Positions 1-6,481 of a DNA stretch of 6,481 nucleotides are shown piece after piece (position 1 is the stretch's first letter; each line of letters opens with the position of its first letter). Source of the stretch: Thiobacillus sp. (GTDB lineage Bacteria; Pseudomonadota; Gammaproteobacteria; Burkholderiales; Thiobacillaceae). Made by a program: the position numbers and the translations under genes. The DNA lies in contig JAABQU010000027.1 in the NCBI GenBank assembly GCA_011391285.1, positions 1 to 6,481 of the forward strand, read 5' to 3'. Below the pieces are notes generated by a model that worked only from the letters and a program-made list of their open reading frames with translations, was not told where the DNA came from and searched no databases.

Positions 1-1
1 G

Positions 2-787
2 CTCTCTTATCTGCCTCTGCCGATGCTGCACAACCTCGGCGCCCTGCTGGGCTGGCTGGCCTACGGGTTGTCGCCGACCTATCGGCGCCATTTGCGCGAA
101 AACACCGCGCAGGCGGGTGTCGTGGCGGCCCGCAGTGCGGCGGTGGCCGAAGCCGGCAAGACGATTCTGGAACTGCCCAAGCTCTGGCTGCGCCCACAGG
201 ATGAAGTCGTCGAACGTGTGGTCAAGGTCACGGGCTGGGAGGTGGTCGAGACCGCTGTGAAGGCGGGACGCGGCATCCTATTCCTGACACCGCATCTCGG
301 CTGCTTTGAAATCACCGCGCAGTACTACGCAGCGCACTACCCCATCACCGTACTGTATCGCCGCCCCAAACAGACCTGGCTCGCGCCCATCATCGAACAC
401 GGCCGCGGTGCCAACCTCAAGCTCGCTCCGGCCGATGTTTCCGGTGTCAAGAAACTGCTCAAGGCTTTGAGATCCGGTGAGGCGGTGGGCATGTTGCCCG
501 ACCAGGCGCCTAAAGAAGGTGAGGGTGTCTGGGCACCCTTTTTCGGCAAGTCGGCTTACACCATGACACTGGCGGCACGCTTGGCGCAGACCGGCGCGAC
601 CGTCATCCTGGCCTTCGCCGAGCGCCTGCACTATGGCGCCGGTTATCACCTGATGTTTTGCGCTCCGTCTGGCGAAGTAACGACCCCGGCCGACGTCAAC
701 CGCGAAATCGAGCGCCTGGTGATGATGTGCCCCGAGCAATATCTGTGGGGCTATAACCGCTACAAGGGAAAGCCGGAGCAAACGTGA
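2..787 (+). CDS. LpxL/HtrB-family lysophospholipid (lipid A) acyltransferase, 5' partial
   Basis: Likely an inner-membrane enzyme that moves an acyl chain from acyl-ACP onto a lipid A precursor. The frame stays open to the left edge: seven codons (LSYLPLP) precede the first ATG at 23 and continue the hydrophobic N-terminal anchor typical of the family, so the real start probably lies upstream and the ATG at 23 is internal. Numbering from that Met, the visible signatures are the HX4E catalytic motif HLGCFE (His91, Glu96), a YRR(P)K block near 112-116, LPDQAP near 159-163, APFFG near 171-175, and a C-terminal PEQYLWGYNRYK block. About 261 residues are visible, close to the usual 280-300. It overlaps the next gene, a second member of the same family, by 4 bases. 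The family call is firm. Which acyl chain and which position of lipid A it serves cannot be read from sequence, so no symbol is given. Confidence 0.88.
   Translation, partial: LSYLPLPMLHNLGALLGWLAYGLSPTYRRHLRENTAQAGVVAARSAAVAEAGKTILELPKLWLRPQDEVVERVVKVTGWEVVETAVKAGRGILFLTPHLGCFEITAQYYAAHYPITVLYRRPKQTWLAPIIEHGRGANLKLAPADVSGVKKLLKALRSGEAVGMLPDQAPKEGEGVWAPFFGKSAYTMTLAARLAQTGATVILAFAERLHYGAGYHLMFCAPSGEVTTPADVNREIERLVMMCPEQYLWGYNRYKGKPEQT
775..778 (+). promoter_or_regulatory. Ribosome binding site for the second acyltransferase
   Basis: GGAG lies 5 bases before the GTG at 784, inside the last codons of the preceding gene. It supports the GTG start and the 4-base GTGA overlap, which suggests translational coupling of the two acyltransferases. 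Confidence 0.5.
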
Positions 788-1644
788 CGCGCCTGACCCT
801 GATGATTTTGTGGCTGTTGCACTGGCTGCCCATGCCGGCGCTGGCGGCTTGTGGCCGTCTGTTTGGCCGGTTGTTCTATTTATTGGGCCGCCCGCGCCGC
901 CACATCACGCTGACAAATCTGGGTCTGTGTTTCCCGCAGCTGACGGCGGCCGAAAAGTCGGCGCTGGCGCGACGGCACTTTGAAGCGTTTGGCCGCGGCT
1001 TTCTCGATCGCGGACTATTATGGTGGGCCTCGGCCGAGCGCATTGTGCGGATCGTCAGGATCGAAGGCGAGGAGCATCTTGCCGCGCTCAAGGGCCGGCC
1101 CGTCATTCTGCTGGCCCCCCATTTTGTCGGCATCGAGATGGCGTGGGCGAGGATGTGCATGGACCATGACATGTCCGGCATGTATGCCCGGCAGAAGAAC
1201 CCACTTTTTGATCGGATGCTCTTTGCGGGGCGTGCGCGCTTCGGCAAGTCCCTGATGCTTTCGCGCCAGGAGGGCATCCGCAAAACCATCAAGGCGATGA
1301 AAGCCGGCATGCCCTTCTTTTATCAGCCTGATCTCGACTACGGCAGGCACGACGCGATTTTCGTGCCGTTTTTCGGGGTGCCTGCCGCCACCGTAACGGG
1401 GCTTTCGCGACTTGTGCGCATGACCGGTGCAGCGGTAGTTCCGCTCATCAGCCGCATGACCGATACTGGCTATGTCGTCGAGATCGGCGCACCCTGGCCG
1501 GACTATCCCGGTAGCGATGTCGAAACCGATACCCGCCGCATGAATGCTTTCATCGAGGCGGAGATTCTCAAGATGCCGGAACAGTATTACTGGCTGCACC
1601 GGCGCTTCAAGACGCGTCCGCCCGGCGAAAAAAGGCCGTATTGA
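784..1644 (+). CDS. lpxL: LpxL/HtrB-type lipid A biosynthesis acyltransferase
   Basis: Predicted inner-membrane acyltransferase (286 aa) that adds a secondary acyl chain to Kdo-lipid A from acyl-ACP. An N-terminal hydrophobic anchor (about residues 4-34) is followed by [14 protein letters not shown], the usual substrate-side helix. The HX4E catalytic motif is HFVGIE (His113, Glu118). QPDLDYG at 181-187 and VPFFG at 194-198 are family blocks. The C-terminus [19 protein letters not shown] resembles the HRRFKTRP ending of E. coli LpxL/LpxP, which is why this copy rather than the upstream one carries the symbol. The start is GTG, overlapping the upstream stop as GTGA with a GGAG 5 bases before it. 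The two tandem proteins align across these blocks but differ clearly, so they look like an old duplication with separate substrates. The exact chain (lauroyl, myristoyl or hydroxyacyl) is unknown. An LpxM-like role is the main alternative. Confidence 0.85.
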   Translation: MTRLTLMILWLLHWLPMPALAACGRLFGRLFYLLGRPRRHITLTNLGLCFPQLTAAEKSALARRHFEAFGRGFLDRGLLWWASAERIVRIVRIEGEEHLAALKGRPVILLAPHFVGIEMAWARMCMDHDMSGMYARQKNPLFDRMLFAGRARFGKSLMLSRQEGIRKTIKAMKAGMPFFYQPDLDYGRHDAIFVPFFGVPAATVTGLSRLVRMTGAAVVPLISRMTDTGYVVEIGAPWPDYPGSDVETDTRRMNAFIEAEILKMPEQYYWLHRRFKTRPPGEKRPY

Positions 1645-1682
1645 GCCTCTTTTTGCAGAAAGTCGGCGCCGGCGGGACGGCG

Positions 1683-1694
1683 TATCCTCGCCTG
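1683..1694 (+). promoter_or_regulatory. Possible -10 element and leaderless start for dapF
   Basis: The 50-base gap 1645-1694 is the only sizeable noncoding stretch. TATCCT at 1683-1688 resembles a sigma70 -10 box and ends 6 bases before the dapF ATG, so transcription from it would begin about at the ATG. No clear Shine-Dalgarno lies at normal spacing before that ATG, which fits a leaderless message, but no good -35 box is found at 16-18 bases. This is a weak candidate. Read-through from the acyltransferases is equally likely. Confidence 0.18.
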
Positions 1695-2552
1695 ATGAAG
1701 ATTCGATTCACCAAGATGCACGGGCTGGGCAACGATTTTGTCGTGCTCGACGCCGTGCGACAAAATTTCGTACCCACACCGGCGCAGGCGCGCTGGCTGG
1801 CCGATCGCCATTTCGGCATCGGCTGCGACCAGATTCTCGTCGTCGAACCACCGCAGCGGGCAGATGCCGATTTCCGTTACCGCATCTTCAATGCCGATGG
1901 CGGCGAGGTCGAGCAGTGCGGCAACGGCGCGCGCTGCTTTGTGCGCTTCGTCCATGATCAAGGCCTGACCGGCAAGGTGGAGATCCGCGTCGAGACGCAG
2001 TCCGGCCTGATTGCGCCACGCCTCGAGGACGACGGGCAGGTGACCGTCAACATGGGCGTGCCGCGCTTTACGCCGGCCGACATCCCGTTTCTTGCCGAGG
2101 GCAGCCAACTCAGCGACGACCTACTGCAGACGCTCGAGTATGCCGGCCGCAGCGCGATCATCACCGCCGTGTCGATGGGTAACCCGCATGCGGTGCAGGT
2201 GGTGGAAAACGTCGATAGCGCGCCGGTGGCGCGCGACGGCCCGCTGATCGAGGCGCATCCACGCTTTCCCAGGCGCGTCAATGCGGGTTTCATGGAGGTG
2301 GTCGATCGTCATGCCATCCGCTTGCGCGTGTTCGAGCGCGGTGCCGGCGAAACGCTGGCCTGCGGCACGGGCGCCTGCGCTGCCGTGGTGGCGGGTATCC
2401 GGCGCGACCTGCTCGACTCGCCCGTGCAGGTCGAGACGCGTGGCGGCGCTCTTTCCATTGCCTGGGACGGACTGCAACAACCTGTATTCATGACCGGCCC
2501 GGCGGTTACGGTATTTACCGGTGAAGTCGAACTTCCAAAGGAAATTACATGA
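1695..2552 (+). CDS. dapF: Diaminopimelate epimerase
   Basis: A cytoplasmic, PLP-independent epimerase that converts LL-diaminopimelate to meso-diaminopimelate, the precursor of lysine and the cross-linking residue of Gram-negative peptidoglycan. Both active-site cysteines are present: Cys75 in EQCGNGARC and Cys223 in LACGTGAC, the two-base pair that protonates and deprotonates the alpha carbon. Other family blocks are [13 protein letters not shown] at 7-19, GIGCDQ at 41-46, MGNPHAV at 161-167 and ERGAGET at 214-220. The length of 285 aa is close to the usual 275-280. The ATG at 1695 was chosen because [14 protein letters not shown] is the classic N-terminus. The in-frame TTG at 1641 would add 18 unrelated residues and overlap the upstream stop. 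It follows lpxL by 50 bases and overlaps the DUF484 gene by 4 bases (ATGA). Confidence 0.97.
   Translation: MKIRFTKMHGLGNDFVVLDAVRQNFVPTPAQARWLADRHFGIGCDQILVVEPPQRADADFRYRIFNADGGEVEQCGNGARCFVRFVHDQGLTGKVEIRVETQSGLIAPRLEDDGQVTVNMGVPRFTPADIPFLAEGSQLSDDLLQTLEYAGRSAIITAVSMGNPHAVQVVENVDSAPVARDGPLIEAHPRFPRRVNAGFMEVVDRHAIRLRVFERGAGETLACGTGACAAVVAGIRRDLLDSPVQVETRGGALSIAWDGLQQPVFMTGPAVTVFTGEVELPKEIT
2538..2543 (+). promoter_or_regulatory. Ribosome binding site for the DUF484 gene
   Basis: AAGGAA lies 5 bases before the ATG at 2549, within the last codons of dapF. It is the strongest Shine-Dalgarno sequence among the overlapping junctions and fixes the ATGA start. Confidence 0.55.
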
Positions 2553-3205
2553 CGTTTGCAGCCAAGGATATCGCGCAGTATCTGAAGGATCACCCGGAAT
2601 TTTTTGATCAATACGCCGATGCGCTGGCGCAGATTCATATTCCCGACCCGCACGGCGGGCGCGCCGTGTCGATTACCGAACGCCAGATCGGCACCTTGCG
2701 CGATCAGGTCAAGCGGCTCGAGAACAAGCTCGCCGAGCTGATCCGTTTCGGTGAAGAGAACGATGTACTGTCCGGCAAGGCGCATCGCCTCGACGTCGCG
2801 CTGGCCGGTGCCATCGATGGGACCAGCGTATTGCGCCTGCTGTACGCCCATCTCGGCGGAGATTTCGCTGTGCCGCATGTGGCGGTGCGTTTATGGAATG
2901 TGCCGGGCGATCCTACCGCCCCCGAATTCACGCCGATGAGCGGTGCCGCGCACGACTTCGCGGCAACCCTGAAGCGTCCCTACTGTGGCACCGGCAGCGG
3001 GCCGGATGTCCTGGGCTGGTTCGGCGAACGCGGCAGCCATGTACGTTCGCTGGCGCTCGTCGCCCTGCGGCGCGGTCCCGAGACTTTCGGCCTGATGGCC
3101 CTCGGCAGCGAAGAGCCGCAGCGCTTCTACCCCGAGATGGGCACGCTGTATCTTGAGCGCATCGGCGAAGTGGCGGCTGCCGCGCTGAATCGCACCCTGA
3201 GCTGA
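2549..3205 (+). CDS. DUF484 family protein (GAF-like)
   Basis: A 218-aa soluble protein of the DUF484 family, the counterpart of E. coli YigA, which sits between dapF and xerC. Its biochemical role is not established. The N-terminus has the family signature [12 protein letters not shown] (11-22), then IPDPHGG (31-37) and [13 protein letters not shown] (41-53). Residues about 43-75 form a likely coiled coil rich in R, E, K and L ([19 protein letters not shown]). Residues about 85-214 resemble a GAF-like sensory fold ending in the conserved [19 protein letters not shown] block (181-199) and an amphipathic C-terminal helix. There is no signal peptide or membrane segment. It overlaps dapF by 4 bases and precedes xerC by 8. 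The close and conserved linkage to xerC suggests, without proof, a link to recombination or cell division. The family call is firm and the function is unknown. Confidence 0.9.
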   Translation: MTFAAKDIAQYLKDHPEFFDQYADALAQIHIPDPHGGRAVSITERQIGTLRDQVKRLENKLAELIRFGEENDVLSGKAHRLDVALAGAIDGTSVLRLLYAHLGGDFAVPHVAVRLWNVPGDPTAPEFTPMSGAAHDFAATLKRPYCGTGSGPDVLGWFGERGSHVRSLALVALRRGPETFGLMALGSEEPQRFYPEMGTLYLERIGEVAAAALNRTLS

Positions 3206-3213
3206 CACCGGCC

Positions 3214-4119
3214 ATGGCCGAAATTGCGGCCGATCCCTCTGTCGAGCAGTTCCTCGCCGAACTGGCGCACCAGCGGCGTGCCAGCCCGCATACGCTGACC
3301 GCCTACCGGCATGATTTGGCGTTGCTGCAAACAGCAGCAGATGGCCATGCCTTAAACAAGCTGCAATCCCATGAACTGCGTCGCCAGGCGATGCGCCTGC
3401 ATGGTCAGGGATTGGCCGCACGTTCGGTGGCGCGCACCCTGTCGGCCTGGCGTGCGTATTACCGCTGGCTGGCCAAGCGCGGGCAACTCGCTACGGACCC
3501 GTGTGTCGGCCTGCGCGCGCCGAAGCGTCCGCGCGCGCTGCCCAAGGCGCTCGGCATCGATCAGGCGGCGGCGTTGCTGGCCGCCCCCGGAGCGGAGGAT
3601 GGCGATGTACTCGCGATGCGCGATCGCGCGATGATCGAATTGTTCTACTCGTCCGGCCTGCGCCTCGCCGAACTCGCCTCGCTGAATGTCGTGGGCAGCC
3701 TTGATCTCGCGAGTGGCGAGGTGACGGTCACCGGCAAACGCGCCAAGACGCGCACCGTGCCGGTCGGTGCCAAGGCCACGGAAGCGCTGGAAAACTGGAT
3801 TGCGCAGCGCGCCGCCCTTGCCGCGACGGATGAACCGGCGCTCTTCGTCAGCCGGCGCGGTACGCGCCTGACACCGCGCGCCATCGAGCTGCGCCTGACG
3901 CACTGGGCAAAGAATAGCGGCCTCGGCCTGCATGTCCACCCGCACATGCTGCGCCACTCGTTCGCCAGCCATGTGCTGCAATCTTCGGGCGACCTGCGTG
4001 CCGTGCAGGAAATGCTCGGCCATGCCAGTATCGCCACGACGCAGATTTATACGCATCTGGATTTCCAGCATCTCGCGAAGGTTTATGATGCAGCGCATCC
4101 ACGGGCGAAGAGCAAATGA
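3214..4119 (+). CDS. xerC: Tyrosine recombinase XerC
   Basis: A site-specific recombinase that works with XerD at the dif site, under FtsK control, to resolve chromosome dimers at the septum. All catalytic residues of the family are visible: Arg150 (SSGLRLAEL), Lys175 (VTGKRAKTR), His244 and Arg247 (HPHMLRHSFA), His270 (LGHASIATTQ) and the nucleophile Tyr279 (IYTH). The N-terminal SAM-like core-binding domain spans about 8-90 (QRRASPHTLTAYRHDL) and the catalytic domain about 108-290. At 301 aa it has the normal length. XerC rather than XerD or a phage integrase is chosen from the dapF-DUF484 context and the lack of extra domains. The start ATG at 3214 has no strong Shine-Dalgarno and may depend on ribosomes finishing the DUF484 gene 8 bases upstream. 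The stop overlaps the next gene as ATGA. Confidence 0.96.
   Translation: MAEIAADPSVEQFLAELAHQRRASPHTLTAYRHDLALLQTAADGHALNKLQSHELRRQAMRLHGQGLAARSVARTLSAWRAYYRWLAKRGQLATDPCVGLRAPKRPRALPKALGIDQAAALLAAPGAEDGDVLAMRDRAMIELFYSSGLRLAELASLNVVGSLDLASGEVTVTGKRAKTRTVPVGAKATEALENWIAQRAALAATDEPALFVSRRGTRLTPRAIELRLTHWAKNSGLGLHVHPHMLRHSFASHVLQSSGDLRAVQEMLGHASIATTQIYTHLDFQHLAKVYDAAHPRAKSK
4107..4112 (+). promoter_or_regulatory. Weak ribosome binding site for the SulP gene; two candidate ATGs
   Basis: GAAGAG sits 3 bases before the ATG at 4116 and 9 bases before a second in-frame ATG at 4122. The usual spacing favours the second ATG, whereas the ATGA overlap with the xerC stop favours the first through re-initiation. 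The difference is two residues (MN). Confidence 0.3.
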
Positions 4120-6311
4120 ACATGCCAAAGAATATCTCCGGTGATTTTTGGGGCGGCCTCGCGGCCATGTTGGTGGCATTGCCCTCGGCCATCGCCTTCG
4201 GTGTCACCATCTACGCGCCGCTCGGCAGCGCCCAGGCCGCGCAGGGCGCCCTGGCCGGCATTCTCGGTGCGGTGGCTTTGGGACTGGTGGCCGCCTCGTT
4301 GGGCGGCGCACCGCGCCTGATCAGCGCACCCTGCGCACCGGCCGCCGCCGTGCTGGCAGCCTTCGCGATCGAGACACTGCACGCCGGCGTCGAGGTGAAT
4401 ACGCTACTACTGATGCTCACGCTGCTCGGCCTCATGGCCGGTTTGCTGCAAGTCAGCTTCGGGGTGCTGCGCCTGGGACGCCTGATCGAATACATGCCTT
4501 ATCCGGTCGTCAGCGGTTATCTGACGGGCGTCGGGCTGATCATCATCGGCAGCCAGGTACCCAAACTGCTGGGGGTGCCCAAGGGGCTGAATGTCTGGCA
4601 TGCGCTCGCCGCCCCCGAAATCTGGAGTGGCAAGAGTCTGCTGATTGGTGCAGTGACTGCGTTGGTGATGGTCGGTGCGCCGCGTTTCGTCAAGCTGGTG
4701 CCGGCGGCGATTCTCGGCCTGCTGGCCGGTGTATTGACCTATTTCGGTTTGGCGCTTGCCGGGGCTGCACCGTTGACGCCGGAGGCGAACTCTCTGGTGG
4801 TGGGGCCGTTGGGCGGGGGTGGCGGTGCCAGTTTTACCGATGCCTTAACGGGTCGCTGGCAGGCCATGAGTGCGCTGGATCTGACCACCTTCAAAATACT
4901 CTTCTTCCCGGCGCTGACGCTGGCCGGTCTGCTCTCGATCGATACGCTCAAGACCTGCCTGGTGCTCGATGCACTGACGCGCTCGCGTCACAACTCGAAC
5001 CGCGAACTGATCGGCCAGGGCTTCGGCAACATCTCCTCCGCCATCATCGGCGGCATGCCGGGTGCCGGCACGATGGGCGCGACCCTGGTCAACTTGTCTT
5101 CCGGCGCCGCTAGCCGCCTCTCTGGCGTGATGGAAGGCGGCCTGGCGCTGGTAGCTTTCCTCGTGCTGGGCTCGCTGATCGCCTGGGTGCCGGTCGCCGC
5201 GCTGGCGGCAATCCTCATCGTCATCGGCGTGCGCATGATCGACAAGAACAGTCTGCACTTCCTCAAGTCGCGCGCCACCCTGCTCGATTTTGCCGTGATC
5301 GCCGCTGTGGTTCTCACCGCGCTGACGGTGAGCCTGATCGCCGCGTCGGGTGTCGGCATCCTGCTGGCGATCCTGCTGTTCATCCGCGAGCAGATTGGCG
5401 GTGCGGTGGTGCGGCGTAGGCTGCTCGGCAACCAGCACTTCTCGAAGCGGGTGCGCACCCACGAGGAAATGGAAATCCTCATCGAGCACGGCGACAGCGT
5501 CGCCATCTGCGAATTGCAGGGCAGCCTGTTCTTCGGTACTACCAACCAACTGTACACCGCGCTGGAAGCCGACCTGAAGACGCGCCGCTATCTAATCCTC
5601 GACATGCGCCGCGTACAGACGGTGGATGTGACGGCGGCCCACATGCTCGAACAAATCAAGGACATGCTGGCCGAACGCGACGGCTGCCTGATCTTCAGCC
5701 AGATCCCGCAGAAGCTGCCCTCCGGTCGAGATATCCGCCAATACCTTGACGAGGTCGGTCTCATCAAAGACGGTGGCACGGTCAAAGTGTTCGACGAGAT
5801 CGACCAGGCCAAGGAATGGGTCGAAGACCAGATCATCGCGGCGGCGGCGCTCGAACTGGTGGCCGAAACCACGCTGGCGCTGCACGATATCGAGCTCTTC
5901 AAGAACCGCAAGGCGCAGACGCTGGCGACGCTCGAACAGCATATGCAGCAACGCAGTTTCGCGGCAGGTGAAAAGATCTTCGCGCGCGGCGACGCTGGCG
6001 ACGAATTATTCCTCATCCGGCGCGGTGCGGTGCGCATTCTGCTGCCGATCAACAAGACCCAGAGTCATCATCTCGGCACCTTCGGTCGCGGAGCCTTTTT
6101 CGGCGAGATGGCTTTTCTTGACGGCGAAACGCGCTCGGCCGATGCCGTGGCGTTCAGCGATGTCGACCTCTATGTGCTGTCGCGCCAGACCTTCGACCAG
6201 TTTGCCGAGGAGCACAAGAAGGTCGCGCTGGCGCTGATGGAGGGCATTGCCAGCGTGCTGGCCAGTCGGCTGCGCTACACCAATGCCGAGTTGCGCGCAT
6301 TGGAAGCCTGA
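4116..6311 (+). CDS. SulP-family anion transporter with STAS and cyclic-nucleotide-binding domains
   Basis: A 731-aa inner-membrane protein of three parts. Residues about 10-425 are a SulP/SLC26 transporter core with many hydrophobic segments, including ALPSAIAFG near 21-29, PYPVVSGYLTGVG at 128-140 and the family block RHNSNRELIGQGFGNISSAI (291-310) followed by GGMPGAGTMGAT. An acidic residue, Asp276 (SIDTLKT), lies where the family usually has an acidic residue in TM8. Residues about 445-565 are a STAS domain (ELQGSLFFGT; DMRRVQTVDVTAAH with Asp504 and Thr506). Residues about 600-725 are a cNMP-binding domain with the FFGEMAFLDGETRSA cassette, where Glu664 and Arg673 are the expected ribose and phosphate contacts. 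The protein probably moves sulfate, bicarbonate or another anion, possibly gated by a nucleotide. Substrate and ligand cannot be told from sequence. It overlaps xerC by 4 bases and is followed 13 bases later by the rlmI-like gene. Confidence 0.93.
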   Translation: MNMPKNISGDFWGGLAAMLVALPSAIAFGVTIYAPLGSAQAAQGALAGILGAVALGLVAASLGGAPRLISAPCAPAAAVLAAFAIETLHAGVEVNTLLLMLTLLGLMAGLLQVSFGVLRLGRLIEYMPYPVVSGYLTGVGLIIIGSQVPKLLGVPKGLNVWHALAAPEIWSGKSLLIGAVTALVMVGAPRFVKLVPAAILGLLAGVLTYFGLALAGAAPLTPEANSLVVGPLGGGGGASFTDALTGRWQAMSALDLTTFKILFFPALTLAGLLSIDTLKTCLVLDALTRSRHNSNRELIGQGFGNISSAIIGGMPGAGTMGATLVNLSSGAASRLSGVMEGGLALVAFLVLGSLIAWVPVAALAAILIVIGVRMIDKNSLHFLKSRATLLDFAVIAAVVLTALTVSLIAASGVGILLAILLFIREQIGGAVVRRRLLGNQHFSKRVRTHEEMEILIEHGDSVAICELQGSLFFGTTNQLYTALEADLKTRRYLILDMRRVQTVDVTAAHMLEQIKDMLAERDGCLIFSQIPQKLPSGRDIRQYLDEVGLIKDGGTVKVFDEIDQAKEWVEDQIIAAAALELVAETTLALHDIELFKNRKAQTLATLEQHMQQRSFAAGEKIFARGDAGDELFLIRRGAVRILLPINKTQSHHLGTFGRGAFFGEMAFLDGETRSADAVAFSDVDLYVLSRQTFDQFAEEHKKVALALMEGIASVLASRLRYTNAELRALEA

Positions 6312-6314
6312 GGG
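6310..6314 (+). promoter_or_regulatory. Ribosome binding site for the rlmI-like gene
   Basis: GAGGG overlaps the stop codon of the transporter gene and ends 10 bases before the ATG at 6325. It supports that start and continuous translation along the operon. Confidence 0.5.
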
Positions 6315-6324
6315 AAAACGAGCG

Positions 6325-6481
6325 ATGGCCGAACTGATCCTCCATCCGGGCAGAGAGCGTTCGCTGTTCAAACGGCATCCGTGGCTTTTCGATACCGCCG
6401 TGGCCCGGCTGGCCGGCCATGCGCGGCCGGGCGATACCGTGATGGTGCAGGCTGCCGATGGCCGCCCGCTGGCGAAAGCAG
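6325..6481 (+). CDS. RlmI-type class I SAM-dependent rRNA methyltransferase, 3' partial (N-terminal PUA-like part)
   Basis: The first 52 codons of a gene that runs off the right edge. The start MAELILHPGRERSLFKRHPWLF and the following PGDTVMVQAADGRPLAKA match the N-terminal PUA-like RNA-binding domain of the RlmI/RlmK-type family, whose typical start is 'L-L-PGRE-SL-RRHPW-F'. E. coli RlmI makes 5-methylcytosine at position 1962 of 23S rRNA. The methyltransferase domain lies outside the window, so catalytic motifs cannot be checked, and a sister enzyme with another target is possible. The ATG at 6325 is preceded by GAGGG at good spacing and lies 13 bases after the transporter stop, so it is likely co-transcribed. 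Confidence 0.75.
   Translation, partial: MAELILHPGRERSLFKRHPWLFDTAVARLAGHARPGDTVMVQAADGRPLAKA

Noticed and set aside
23..25. ATG at 23 as the start of the first acyltransferase
   Set aside because: The frame is open to the window edge and the preceding codons read LSYLPLP, matching the hydrophobic N-terminus of the family. The start is probably outside the window.
1664..1671. CGGCGCCG palindrome in the gap before dapF as a terminator or operator
   Set aside because: It is only 8 bases with no loop and no following T-run. Such palindromes are common by chance at this GC content.
1641..1694. N-terminal extension of dapF from the TTG at 1641
   Set aside because: The 18 added residues resemble nothing in DapF, while [14 protein letters not shown] at 1695 is the classic start.
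3214..4119. Tyrosine recombinase as a phage or island integrase
   Set aside because: Length, lack of an extra N-terminal arm-binding domain, and the dapF-DUF484 context all mark it as housekeeping XerC. No attachment repeats, tRNA or cargo genes are seen.
3352..4179. Antisense open frame of 275 codons opposite xerC
   Set aside because: It is explained by codon bias of xerC on the other strand. The translation is Arg/His/Gln-rich with no recognisable motif.
4789..4830. G-rich run as a possible G-quadruplex
   Set aside because: It has only three tracts of three or more G, and it encodes a Gly-rich loop (PLGGGGGAS) of the transporter, so coding explains it.
4148..5113. Long open frame (321 codons) on the + strand inside the transporter gene
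   Set aside because: It is a frame shadow of a high-GC gene: its translation is rich in R, G and H with no domain-like pattern, and it is wholly covered by the well-supported SulP protein.
4845..5549. Antisense open frame of 234 codons opposite the transporter
   Set aside because: Its composition (very rich in Q, R, H, D, E) is typical of a reverse-strand shadow, and it has no ribosome binding site or family motif.

Overview
The window is a gene-dense, high-GC stretch in which every gene lies on the + strand. It reads as housekeeping chromosome of a Gram-negative proteobacterium. The lipid A acyltransferases require an LPS-type outer membrane. The run dapF - DUF484 - xerC is a well-known conserved order in beta- and gammaproteobacteria. 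GC content, protein style and, from recall, the placement of two LpxL-type genes before dapF suggest a betaproteobacterium (perhaps Rhodocyclales or a relative). That taxonomic call is inference.

Layout: (1) 2-787, an LpxL/HtrB-family acyltransferase whose 5' end lies outside the window. (2) 784-1644, a second, divergent LpxL-family acyltransferase. (3) 1695-2552, dapF, diaminopimelate epimerase. (4) 2549-3205, a DUF484 protein. (5) 3214-4119, xerC, tyrosine recombinase for chromosome dimer resolution. (6) 4116-6311, a three-part SulP anion transporter with a STAS domain and a C-terminal cyclic-nucleotide-binding domain. (7) 6325 to the window end, the N-terminal PUA-like part of an RlmI-type rRNA methyltransferase.

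The genes are packed very tightly. Three junctions are 4-base start/stop overlaps (GTGA or ATGA), and the others are gaps of 8, 13 and 50 bases. The whole stretch could be one transcription unit, with the 50-base gap before dapF the only place inside it where a promoter might sit. In function it joins outer-membrane lipid A acylation, the meso-diaminopimelate step for lysine and peptidoglycan, chromosome dimer resolution, anion uptake and rRNA modification. This is a growth and envelope cluster rather than a dedicated pathway.

There is no sign of mobile elements, CRISPR, tRNA or rRNA, or a clear terminator. No wholly new system is visible. The least ordinary item is the SulP-STAS-cNMP fusion at the position after xerC where, from recall, E. 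coli has the HAD phosphatase gene yigB.
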